DNA from: JBKHXF01 sp046566145 | Lineage (GTDB): Bacteria; Actinomycetota; Nitriliruptoria; Nitriliruptorales; Nitriliruptoraceae | Reading direction: 5' to 3' | Assembly (NCBI GenBank): GCA_046566145.1 | Contig: JBKHXF010000032.1 | Coordinates: 1 to 64,000 of the forward strand | DNA: 64,000 bases | Part shown: in pieces, positions 10,607-16,946 of the stretch | How positions within the stretch are numbered: the first letter of the stretch is position 1 | Layout of the letters: each line of letters starts with the position of its first letter | Program-made: the position numbers and the translations under genes | The notes under the pieces: generated by a model | The model's input: the letters and a program-made list of their open reading frames with translations, nothing else | What the model was told of the DNA's origin: nothing | Databases searched by the model: none

Positions 10607-11316
10607 TGCTCGTCCTCGGCCTCGAGACCTCCACCGCTCGCGCGTCCGTCGCGCTCGTGACCGCCGACGGCGTGCTCGCGAGCGCGGCCCTCGGCGTGGA
10701 CCGCCGGCACGGTGAGTTCCTCGCGCCGGCGGTCGCCTTCTGCCTGGCCGAGGCGCAGCGGACCGTCGCCGACCTCACCGGCGTGGCCGTCGGCACCGGT
10801 CCCGGCCTCTACACCGGCCTGCGCGTCGGCATCGCGATGGCCCGGACGCTCGCGACGGCCCGCGGCCTGCCCGTGGCCGGGCTGAGCGGGCTCGACGCGC
10901 TCGCGCACGCCGCCCGCGCCACCGACCGGCGCGTGTGCGCGGCCGTCGACGCCCGGCGCGGGGAGGTGGCCTGGCGCTGGTACCGACCCGCCGGGGCCGG
11001 GGTGACCGCCGACGGCGACATCGAGCTCGCCCGGCCCGAGGCGCTCGCCGAGGCGCTCGCCGACGCCGGACCCGTGCTGCTCGTCGGCGACGCGCTCGAC
11101 CGGCACGGCGACGTGCTCACCGCCGGCGGGGACGTCCGGGTCCTGACCGGGCTCGCCCCCGACGCCGCGGTCGTCGCGGAGCTGGCCCTCCCGACGCTCG
11201 CCGCCGGCGGGTCGACGCCGGCCGAGGACCTCGTCCCGCTGTACCTGCGCGACGCCGACGCCCGCATCGGGTGGCAGACCCGCGGGCGCCTGCAGGGCGG
11301 CAGCGCGACCCCGTGA
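10606..11316 (+). CDS. tsaB: tRNA threonylcarbamoyladenosine biosynthesis protein TsaB
   Basis: Non-catalytic ASKHA-fold scaffold that dimerises with TsaD. It has 236 residues and begins MLVLGLETSTARASVAL. GTGPGLYTGLRVG and AARGLPVAGLSGLDALA-like segments match the family. The ATG at 10606 shares bases with the tsaE stop (TGATG). The C-terminal half (from about residue 110) is diverged, as usual for TsaB. Confidence 0.93.
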   Translation: MLVLGLETSTARASVALVTADGVLASAALGVDRRHGEFLAPAVAFCLAEAQRTVADLTGVAVGTGPGLYTGLRVGIAMARTLATARGLPVAGLSGLDALAHAARATDRRVCAAVDARRGEVAWRWYRPAGAGVTADGDIELARPEALAEALADAGPVLLVGDALDRHGDVLTAGGDVRVLTGLAPDAAVVAELALPTLAAGGSTPAEDLVPLYLRDADARIGWQTRGRLQGGSATP

Positions 11317-11798
11317 CCGGCGGGCGCGACGCGACGACCGGGACGGGGGCCACGCTGCGGCCGCTGGAGCCGGGCGACGCCCCGGCCGCCGCGGCGCTCG
11401 ACGTCTCCGGGGCGCCGGCGGCGTGGTGGGCGGAGGTCCCCACCCGCCGCGGGCACCACGCCCTGGTGCTCGACCTGCCCCACGCGCCGGCGGTCGGCGT
11501 GGCCCTCGCGGTGGTCGTGCTCGACGAGGCCGAGGTGCACACGATCGCCGTGGACCCGGCCCACCGCCGGCGCGGGCTCGGCGCGCACCTGCTCACGGGT
11601 CTGCTCGACGACCTCGACCGGGTCGGCGTCCGGAGCGTCCACCTCGAGGTGGGTCGGGACAACCTCGCCGCGCGTGCCCTCTACGCGGGCCACGGCTTCG
11701 CGGTCGTGGGGGAGCGACCCGGCTACTACGCGGGCGGCGCGGACGCCCTGCTGCTCCGACGTGGCCCCGCGGTGCCGGAGGGGCCACCCGACCGCTGA
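11313..11798 (+). CDS. rimI: ribosomal protein S18-alanine N-acetyltransferase-type GNAT
   Basis: A 161-residue GNAT acetyltransferase. The acetyl-CoA loop is VDPAHRRRGLGAHLL, followed by HLEVGRDNLAARALYAGHGF and the terminal ERPGYYAGGADALLL, the RimI-specific arrangement. The position between tsaB and tsaD supports RimI. The first 25 residues are low-complexity and non-conserved, so the true start may be internal, but the GTG at 11313 is coupled to the tsaB stop. The substrate (S18 N-terminus) is inferred from the family. Confidence 0.88.
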   Translation: MTGGRDATTGTGATLRPLEPGDAPAAAALDVSGAPAAWWAEVPTRRGHHALVLDLPHAPAVGVALAVVVLDEAEVHTIAVDPAHRRRGLGAHLLTGLLDDLDRVGVRSVHLEVGRDNLAARALYAGHGFAVVGERPGYYAGGADALLLRRGPAVPEGPPDR

Positions 11799-11806
11799 GC
11801 GGCGGT

Positions 11807-11812
11807 TACCGT
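11807..11812 (+). promoter_or_regulatory. candidate -10 element of tsaD
   Basis: TACCGT in GCGGTTACCGTTG, 62 bases before the tsaD GTG. tsaD is the only gene of the t6A group not overlapping its neighbour upstream, so a separate promoter is plausible. Confidence 0.35.
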
Positions 11813-11873
11813 TGCCCCCCGCCCGCGACCCCTGCCAGACCACCCGCCCCCGCCCGCGACCCCGAGGCCACCC

Positions 11874-12896
11874 GTGCTCGTGCTCGGCATCGAGACGTCC
11901 TGCGACGAGACCGCCGTCGGCGTCGTCGAGGACCGGCTCACGCTGCGCGCGAACGTCATCGCGAGCCAGGTCGAGCGGCACGCGCCGTACGGCGGGGTGG
12001 TGCCCGAGGTCGCCGCGCGAGCCCACCTCGAGCTGCTCCAACCGACCCTCGACCGGGCGCTGGCCGACGCCGGCTGCACCCTCGACGACCTCGACGCCAT
12101 CGCGGTCACCCACGGCCCCGGTCTCGTCGGGGCGCTGCTGGTCGGGGTCGCCGGCGCCAAGGGGCTCGCGCTCGCCACGGGCCTGCCGCTCGTCGGGGTG
12201 AACCACCTGCGCGCGCACGTCGAGGTCGCCCAGCTCGAGTTCGGTCACCTCGAACCGCCCCTGGTCGCGCTCGTCGTGTCGGGAGGGCACACCAGCCTGG
12301 TCCGCATGGACGCCGACGGCTCCTTCCGCCAGCTCGGCGCGACCATCGACGACGCCGCCGGCGAGGCGTTCGACAAGATCGCCCGGTTCCTCGGGCTGCC
12401 GTTCCCGGGTGGGCCCGAGATCGACCGCATCGCCCGACGGGGCGACCCGCGGGCGTTCGACTTCCCCCGGGCGATGTCGAACGACGGCACGTACGACTTC
12501 TCCCTCTCCGGGCTCAAGACGGCCGTGATCCGACAGCTGCGCCGCATGGAGGACGCCGGCGAGGACGTCGACGTGTCGGACGTCGCCGCGTCGTTCCAGG
12601 AGGCCATCGTCGACGTGCAGCTCGAGAAGACCCTCGCCGCCGCCGCCGGCGAGGGGGTCGGCACGGTGACGCTCGCCGGTGGCGTGGCGGCGAACTCGCG
12701 GCTGCGGGGTCGGATGCAGGAGGCCTGCGACGCGCAGGGGCTGCGCCTGCTGGTCCCGTCCCCCCGGCTGTGCACCGACAACGGGGCCATGGTCGCCGCG
12801 TCCGGTGCCAACCTGCTCGCCGCCGGCGTGCTGGCGCCGCTGGGCCTCGAGGTCGACCCGAACCTCTCGCTCGCCGGCGCGGGGTCGCCCGGGTGA
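11874..12896 (+). CDS. tsaD: tRNA N6-adenosine threonylcarbamoyltransferase TsaD
   Basis: Catalytic subunit that transfers the threonylcarbamoyl group to tRNA A37. The protein has 340 residues and starts MLVLGIETSCDETAVGVV. The metal-binding HxxxH motif is in VNHLRAHVE, and VSGGHTSLV, DDAAGEAFDKIAR, LSGLKTAV, GGVAANSRLR and CTDNGAMVA are all present. The stop overlaps the following GNAT gene by 4 bases, tying that gene to the same transcript. Confidence 0.96.
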   Translation: MLVLGIETSCDETAVGVVEDRLTLRANVIASQVERHAPYGGVVPEVAARAHLELLQPTLDRALADAGCTLDDLDAIAVTHGPGLVGALLVGVAGAKGLALATGLPLVGVNHLRAHVEVAQLEFGHLEPPLVALVVSGGHTSLVRMDADGSFRQLGATIDDAAGEAFDKIARFLGLPFPGGPEIDRIARRGDPRAFDFPRAMSNDGTYDFSLSGLKTAVIRQLRRMEDAGEDVDVSDVAASFQEAIVDVQLEKTLAAAAGEGVGTVTLAGGVAANSRLRGRMQEACDAQGLRLLVPSPRLCTDNGAMVAASGANLLAAGVLAPLGLEVDPNLSLAGAGSPG

Positions 12897-13738
12897 CGCG
12901 CCGACTGCGCTGGCGTGCGCTGACCGCCGGCGAGTACGAGACGTCGCTCGCCCGCCTCGAGTCGTGGCCGGCCCCGGCGGGTGGCGCCGTGCGGCACATG
13001 TTCGCGCTCAGCGCGCTGGAGGCGAACGGGCCGCGGGTCGGTCGTGTCGCGTCCGACGACGACGGCTGGGCGCTCGCCGTCGTGTTCCCGGGCCGCCTGG
13101 TCGTCCCGTGCGGGGACCCGCACGCGCTGCGGCGGGCGGGTGAGCCCACGCGGCGGTGGCGGCTGCTCGTCGGCGACGCGGCCGCGTCCGACGCCGTGCT
13201 CGGCCACGTCGGTCCCGACCCGACCCTGCAGGTCCACCACCAGCGCTACATGCGGGTCGCGCCCGACCGGGTCCCCGACGCCTCGGAGGTGGCGGACCCG
13301 GGCCTGCGCCGCGCGGTCCGCGAGGACGTCGAGGGCCTGGCGGAGCTCGCCGTGCGGCTCCACGTCGACGACCTCTTCGGCCCGGACCCGGGGCGCGCCG
13401 GGCTGCGCGGGTACGGCCGGCGGCTGGCCGAGGGGGTCGAGAAGGGCCTGGTGTGGGTCGTCGGGCCGGTCGGCGCCCCCGTGGTCAAGGTGGAGCGCTC
13501 GGTGTCGTCCCGACGGTTCGGGGTGCAGCTCGCGGGGATCGTGGTGGCGCCGGAGGCCCGGGGCGAGGGCCTGGGCCGGGCCGCCGTCGCGGCGGCCGTG
13601 CGCCAGGCGCTGGCCGAGCCGCCGGCGCGACGCCCCGTGACGCTGCACGTGCGCGCTGCCAACGACGCGGCGCTGCGCGCGTACGCCGGCGCGGGCTTCG
13701 TCGACGTCGAGGAGTGGCGCCTGGCCGTGCGGGGCTGA
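12893..13738 (+). CDS. GNAT family N-acetyltransferase with extra N-terminal domain
   Basis: In this 281-residue protein the C-terminal half is a GNAT domain with GIVVAPEARGEGLGRAAVAAAV as acetyl-CoA site and HVRAANDAALRAYAGAGF near the end. Residues 1-140 resemble the N-terminal domain found on several actinobacterial GNAT proteins (DUF4081 type), with a WALAVVFPGRLVVPCGD core. The GTG start overlaps the tsaD stop. The substrate is not predictable. The family's usual partners in mycobacteria are unknown to me in this context, so no role is assigned. Confidence 0.78.
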   Translation: MTRRLRWRALTAGEYETSLARLESWPAPAGGAVRHMFALSALEANGPRVGRVASDDDGWALAVVFPGRLVVPCGDPHALRRAGEPTRRWRLLVGDAAASDAVLGHVGPDPTLQVHHQRYMRVAPDRVPDASEVADPGLRRAVREDVEGLAELAVRLHVDDLFGPDPGRAGLRGYGRRLAEGVEKGLVWVVGPVGAPVVKVERSVSSRRFGVQLAGIVVAPEARGEGLGRAAVAAAVRQALAEPPARRPVTLHVRAANDAALRAYAGAGFVDVEEWRLAVRG

Positions 13739-13749
13739 GCCGCGCACGG

Positions 13750-13768
13750 CGCACGCCCGCGGCGTGCG
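13750..13768. terminator. bidirectional terminator between GNAT gene and bldD
   Basis: CGCACGCC (13750-13757) pairs with GGCGTGCG (13761-13768) around a CGC loop. It sits in the 36-base gap between two convergent genes. Confidence 0.5.
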
Positions 13769-13774
13769 TCGGGC

Positions 13775-14251
13775 TCAGCCGAGGAGGGCGTCGCGGTCCA
13801 CCAGGGCCTCGATGACCTCGTCGACGGTGGTGCCGGTGGCCGCCGAGACCGCCTTGACGTCGTCGCCGCGGAGCGTGAGCACGCGGCCGTTGTAGTCGCC
13901 CCGCTCGATCTGGATGCGTCGCGCGTAGCGGGCGATCGTGCCGAGGAGGCCCTCGACGTCGGCGTCGAGCGACGTGAGGTCGAGCACGATGCGCCCGGAG
14001 GTCGCGAGCTCGGCGGGCTCGCGCTCACCCTTGCCCTCGCCGGCCGGCAGCAGCTCCGACACGGGGACGCCGTAGAAGGCCGCCAGGGCGGCGAGCTTCG
14101 ACACCGAGATGGCCCGGTCGCCGCGCTCGTAGGAGCCGATGACCACGGCCTTCCACGTGCCGTTGGAGCGCTGCTCCACGTCCTGCAGGGTCAGGCCCTG
14201 CTGGTTGCGGATGGATCGGAGCCGGTCGCCGAGCGCCTGCTGGTAGTCCAT
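13775..14251 (-). CDS. bldD: BldD-like c-di-GMP-responsive transcriptional regulator
   Basis: A 158-residue regulator with an XRE-type helix-turn-helix (residues about 8-65: LGDRLRSIRNQQGLTLQDVE, SYERGDRAISVSKLAALA) and a C-terminal domain like that of Streptomyces BldD. The c-di-GMP signature of BldD, RxD-X8-RxxD, is present exactly: R117-G-D119, eight residues, then R128-G-D-D131. In Streptomyces a c-di-GMP tetramer dimerises BldD and represses development genes; target genes here are unknown. The ATG at 14251 gives the family N-terminus MDYQQALGDRLRSIR; the open frame upstream is not conserved. It is divergent from groES. Confidence 0.9.
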   Translation of the reverse strand: MDYQQALGDRLRSIRNQQGLTLQDVEQRSNGTWKAVVIGSYERGDRAISVSKLAALAAFYGVPVSELLPAGEGKGEREPAELATSGRIVLDLTSLDADVEGLLGTIARYARRIQIERGDYNGRVLTLRGDDVKAVSAATGTTVDEVIEALVDRDALLG

Positions 14252-14280
14252 GACGGTCCCCGTCGCGATGTGGTCGAGCT

Positions 14281-14317
14281 GTCGGCGGGTGGTGTCCCGC
14301 GTGGCGGGACGGCCGAC
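14281..14317 (-). promoter_or_regulatory. nested hairpin in the bldD leader
   Basis: On the transcribed strand an inner stem (14294-14300 with 14304-14310, 7 bp, 3-base loop) lies inside an outer stem (14281-14286 with 14312-14317, 6 bp). The structure begins 30 bases before the bldD ATG and could affect translation or mRNA stability. No known riboswitch family is matched. Confidence 0.4.
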
Positions 14318-14347
14318 GGCGTGCGCTCCGTGGTCTTCGCCGCACGC

Positions 14348-14353
14348 AGCGTA
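14348..14353 (-). promoter_or_regulatory. candidate -10 element of bldD
   Basis: TACGCT on the minus strand, about 97 bases upstream of the bldD ATG. It would give a leader containing the nested hairpin. Confidence 0.35.
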
Positions 14354-14472
14354 GGTCCCTGCTCTCCGTGCGCGGGGCGCCGTCCCCGTGCACACGGAAG
14401 GCGTCTCGGGAGAGGCGGCGTGCCACGGGAGGGGCCCCTGCGTCGCGTCGACGCAGGTTCACCTCCCGTTCC

Positions 14473-14499
14473 CTTGCACTCCCCTGGGGCGAGTGCTAG
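14473..14499 (+). promoter_or_regulatory. CIRCE operator 1 (HrcA site) of groESL
   Basis: CTTGCACTC, 9-base spacer, GAGTGCTAG. It matches the consensus TTAGCACTC-N9-GAGTGCTAA at 15 of 18 arm positions. It covers the putative -35 to -10 region, the right place for steric repression by HrcA. Confidence 0.85.
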
Positions 14500-14502
14500 C
14501 GT
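14475..14502 (+). promoter_or_regulatory. groESL promoter
   Basis: TTGCAC (14475-14480) as -35 and TAGCGT (14497-14502) as -10, 16 bases apart, both inside or at the edge of CIRCE operator 1. This is one of the few promoters in the window with a plausible -35. Confidence 0.55.
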
Positions 14503-14507
14503 CGGCC

Positions 14508-14534
14508 TTGGCACTCGGGTTCCGTGAGTGCCAG
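14508..14534 (+). promoter_or_regulatory. CIRCE operator 2 (HrcA site) of groESL
   Basis: TTGGCACTC, 9-base spacer, GAGTGCCAG, starting 8 bases after operator 1 and covering the expected transcription start. The arms are perfectly self-complementary except at the outermost base pair. The remaining 148 bases to groES hold no recognised element beyond its ribosome site. Confidence 0.85.
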
Positions 14535-14682
14535 CACTCTTCGAGGTCGACTGCGAGCGGCTCGGACGCCCACGGGCGCCGGCCGAGCGCCACCGGCCCA
14601 CCGCCCCGGCACGTCCGCCGGGACCATCCAACCCACACCGCACCCTCCCACGGGTGCGCTCTCACACACGAGGGAGGCACCG

Positions 14683-14991
14683 TTGGCCACGGCAACCGAG
14701 GTCAAGATCCGCCCGCTCGAGGACCGGGTCATCGTCACGATCGACGACCAGGAGCAGACCACCAGCTCCGGGCTCGTCATCCCCGACACCGCCAAGGAGA
14801 AGCCGCAGCAGGGCACCGTCGTCGCCGTCGGTCCGGGCAAGCGCTCGGAGCAGACCGGTGAGCCGATCGCCCTCGACGTGAACACGGGCGACACCGTCCT
14901 GTTCTCGAAGTACGGCGGCACCGAGGTCAAGGTCGACGGCCAGGAGTACTTGATCCTGTCCGCTCGCGACATCCTGGCCGTCCTCGGCTGA
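14683..14991 (+). CDS. groES: co-chaperonin GroES
   Basis: Heptameric lid of the GroEL chamber. The 102-residue protein starts at a TTG (14683) with GAGGGAGG at 14670-14677; after Met comes ATATEVKIRPLEDRVIV, the standard N-terminus. The mobile loop (QEQTTSSGLVIPDTAKEKP) and the terminal EYLILSARDILAVLG are intact. Expression is under two CIRCE operators. groEL follows after 100 bases that contain two hairpins. Confidence 0.96.
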   Translation: MATATEVKIRPLEDRVIVTIDDQEQTTSSGLVIPDTAKEKPQQGTVVAVGPGKRSEQTGEPIALDVNTGDTVLFSKYGGTEVKVDGQEYLILSARDILAVLG

Positions 14992-15004
14992 GATCCCCGG
15001 TCCT

Positions 15005-15064
15005 CGCCCGGTCCACGCACCGGGCGGACCCCCAACCAGACCACGCGTCGGGGACCCCGACGCG
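15005..15064 (+). promoter_or_regulatory. two hairpins between groES and groEL
   Basis: Hairpin one: CGCCCGGT (15005-15012) with ACCGGGCG (15019-15026). Hairpin two: CGCGTCGG (15044-15051) with CCGACGCG (15057-15064). They lie in the short spacer and may be a partial terminator or RNA processing site that sets the GroES:GroEL ratio. Confidence 0.5.
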
Positions 15065-15091
15065 GACCCAACCCAAGAGGAGAGCACGCAC

Positions 15092-16723
15092 ATGGCGAAG
15101 ATCCTCAGCTACTCCGAGGACGCCCGCCGGCGCCTCGAGCGCGGCGTCAACAAGCTCGCCGACGCCGTCAAGGTCACCCTCGGCCCCAGGGGCCGCAACG
15201 TCGTCATCGACAAGAAGTGGGGCGCGCCGACCATCACGAAGGACGGCGTGACCGTCGCTCGTGAGATCGAGCTCGAGGACGCCTACGAGAACATGGGCGC
15301 CCAGCTCGCGAAGGAGGTCGCCACCAAGACCAACGACGTCGCGGGTGACGGCACCACCACCGCGACCGTCCTGGCCCAGGCCATGGTCAAGGAGGGCCTG
15401 CGCAACGTCGCCGCCGGCGCCAACCCGATGTCGCTGAAGCGCGGCATCGACAAGGCCGTCGAGCGCGTCGTCGAGGAGATCTCCTCGATGGCCCGCGAGA
15501 TCGAGACGCAGGACGAGATCGCGAACGTCGCGGCCATCTCGGCCAACAACGACCCGGAGATCGGCCGCATCCTCGCGGACGCGATGGACAAGGTCGGCAA
15601 GGACGGCGTGATCACCGTCGAGGAGTCGCAGACCTTCGGCATGGAGCTCGACTTCGTCGAGGGCATGCAGTTCGACAAGGGCTACATCTCGCCCTACATG
15701 GTCACCGACCCCGAGCGCATGGAGGTCGTGTTCGAGGACCCCTACGTCCTCGTCGCGAACCAGAAGATCTCGGCCGTCCAGGACCTGCTCCCGGTGCTCG
15801 AGAAGGTCATGCAGGCGGGTCGCCCGCTCGTCGTGATCGCCGAGGACCTCGAGGGCGAGGCGCTGGCGACCCTGGTCGTCAACAAGATCCGCGGCACCTT
15901 CCAGTCGGCCGCCGTCAAGGCGCCGGGCTTCGGTGAGCGCCGCAAGGCCATGCTCCAGGACATCGCCATCCTCACCGGTGGTCAGGTCATCTCGGAGGAG
16001 GTCGGCCTCAAGCTCGAGAACACGACCGTCGACCTGCTCGGTCGCGCCCGCAAGGTCGTCATCACCAAGGACAACACCACGATCGTCGAGGGTGCTGGCT
16101 CCGAGGACGACATCAAGGGCCGGATCAACCAGATCAAGGCCGAGATCGAGAAGACCGACTCCGACTGGGACCGCGAGAAGCTCCAGGAGCGCCTCGCGAA
16201 GCTCTCCGGCGGCGTCGCGGTCGTCAAGGTCGGCGCGGCCACCGAGACGGAGCTCAAGGAGGTCAAGCACCGCATCGAGGACGCCCTGTCCGCGACGCGT
16301 GCGGCCGTCGAGGAGGGCATCGTCGCCGGTGGTGGCACCGCCCTGCTCCAGGCCGAGAAGGCCCTCGAGAAGCTCGAGCTCGACGGTGACGAGGCGACCG
16401 GCGCCAAGATCATCTCGGCGTCCCTGTCCGCCCCGCTGTACTGGATCGCCAAGAACGCGGGCCTCGAGGGCTCCGTCGTGGTCGAGAAGGTGCGCGCCAT
16501 GGAGGCGGGCCAGGGCCTCAACGCCCTGACCGGCGAGTACGGCGACCTGCTGAAGGCCGGCGTCATCGACCCGGCCAAGGTCACCCGTTCGGCGCTGCAG
16601 AACGCGGCCTCCATCGCCGGTCTGCTCCTCACCACGGAGGCGCTCGTCGCCGACAAGCCGGAGGAGAAGGACGAGGCCGGTGGCCACGGCCACGACCACG
16701 GCATGGGCGGCATGGACTTCTGA
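15092..16723 (+). CDS. groEL: chaperonin GroEL
   Basis: 60-kDa chaperonin with 543 residues, full length. It opens MAKILSYSEDARRRLERGVN and carries the nucleotide-binding GDGTTTATVLAQ, apical KAPGFGERRKAML, and LSGGVAVVKVGA. The C-terminal tail reads GGHGHDHGMGGMDF. Many actinobacteria have two copies: groEL1 next to groES with a His-rich tail, and groEL2 elsewhere with a GGM tail. This protein has both a short His cluster and a GGM end. AGAGGAG is the ribosome binding site, and a strong terminator follows. Confidence 0.97.
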   Translation: MAKILSYSEDARRRLERGVNKLADAVKVTLGPRGRNVVIDKKWGAPTITKDGVTVAREIELEDAYENMGAQLAKEVATKTNDVAGDGTTTATVLAQAMVKEGLRNVAAGANPMSLKRGIDKAVERVVEEISSMAREIETQDEIANVAAISANNDPEIGRILADAMDKVGKDGVITVEESQTFGMELDFVEGMQFDKGYISPYMVTDPERMEVVFEDPYVLVANQKISAVQDLLPVLEKVMQAGRPLVVIAEDLEGEALATLVVNKIRGTFQSAAVKAPGFGERRKAMLQDIAILTGGQVISEEVGLKLENTTVDLLGRARKVVITKDNTTIVEGAGSEDDIKGRINQIKAEIEKTDSDWDREKLQERLAKLSGGVAVVKVGAATETELKEVKHRIEDALSATRAAVEEGIVAGGGTALLQAEKALEKLELDGDEATGAKIISASLSAPLYWIAKNAGLEGSVVVEKVRAMEAGQGLNALTGEYGDLLKAGVIDPAKVTRSALQNAASIAGLLLTTEALVADKPEEKDEAGGHGHDHGMGGMDF

Positions 16724-16768
16724 GTCCGGTCACCCCGGGCAGGGCGCGCGGAGCGCCCCGCCCGTGAC

Positions 16769-16794
16769 GGAGCCCCCGCCTCGGCGGGGGCTCC
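16769..16794 (+). terminator. groESL terminator
   Basis: GGAGCCCCCGCC (16769-16780) pairs with GGCGGGGGCTCC (16783-16794), a stem of 11-12 bp with a tiny loop, followed by GCTCGTTCGG. Confidence 0.8.
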
Positions 16795-16946
16795 GCTCGT
16801 TCGGCCTCGTCACGCCCCGCGGGTCCCGCCGGCCGGTTCGCGTGCGAGGGGCGCGAGCGGGCAGGCTTGCACCCGGCGCGTCGCGAAGACCGACGTCACG
16901 CCGTCCGCCCGCGCGTCCGCGCGGGCCCCACCCGCGAGGTCTCCCC

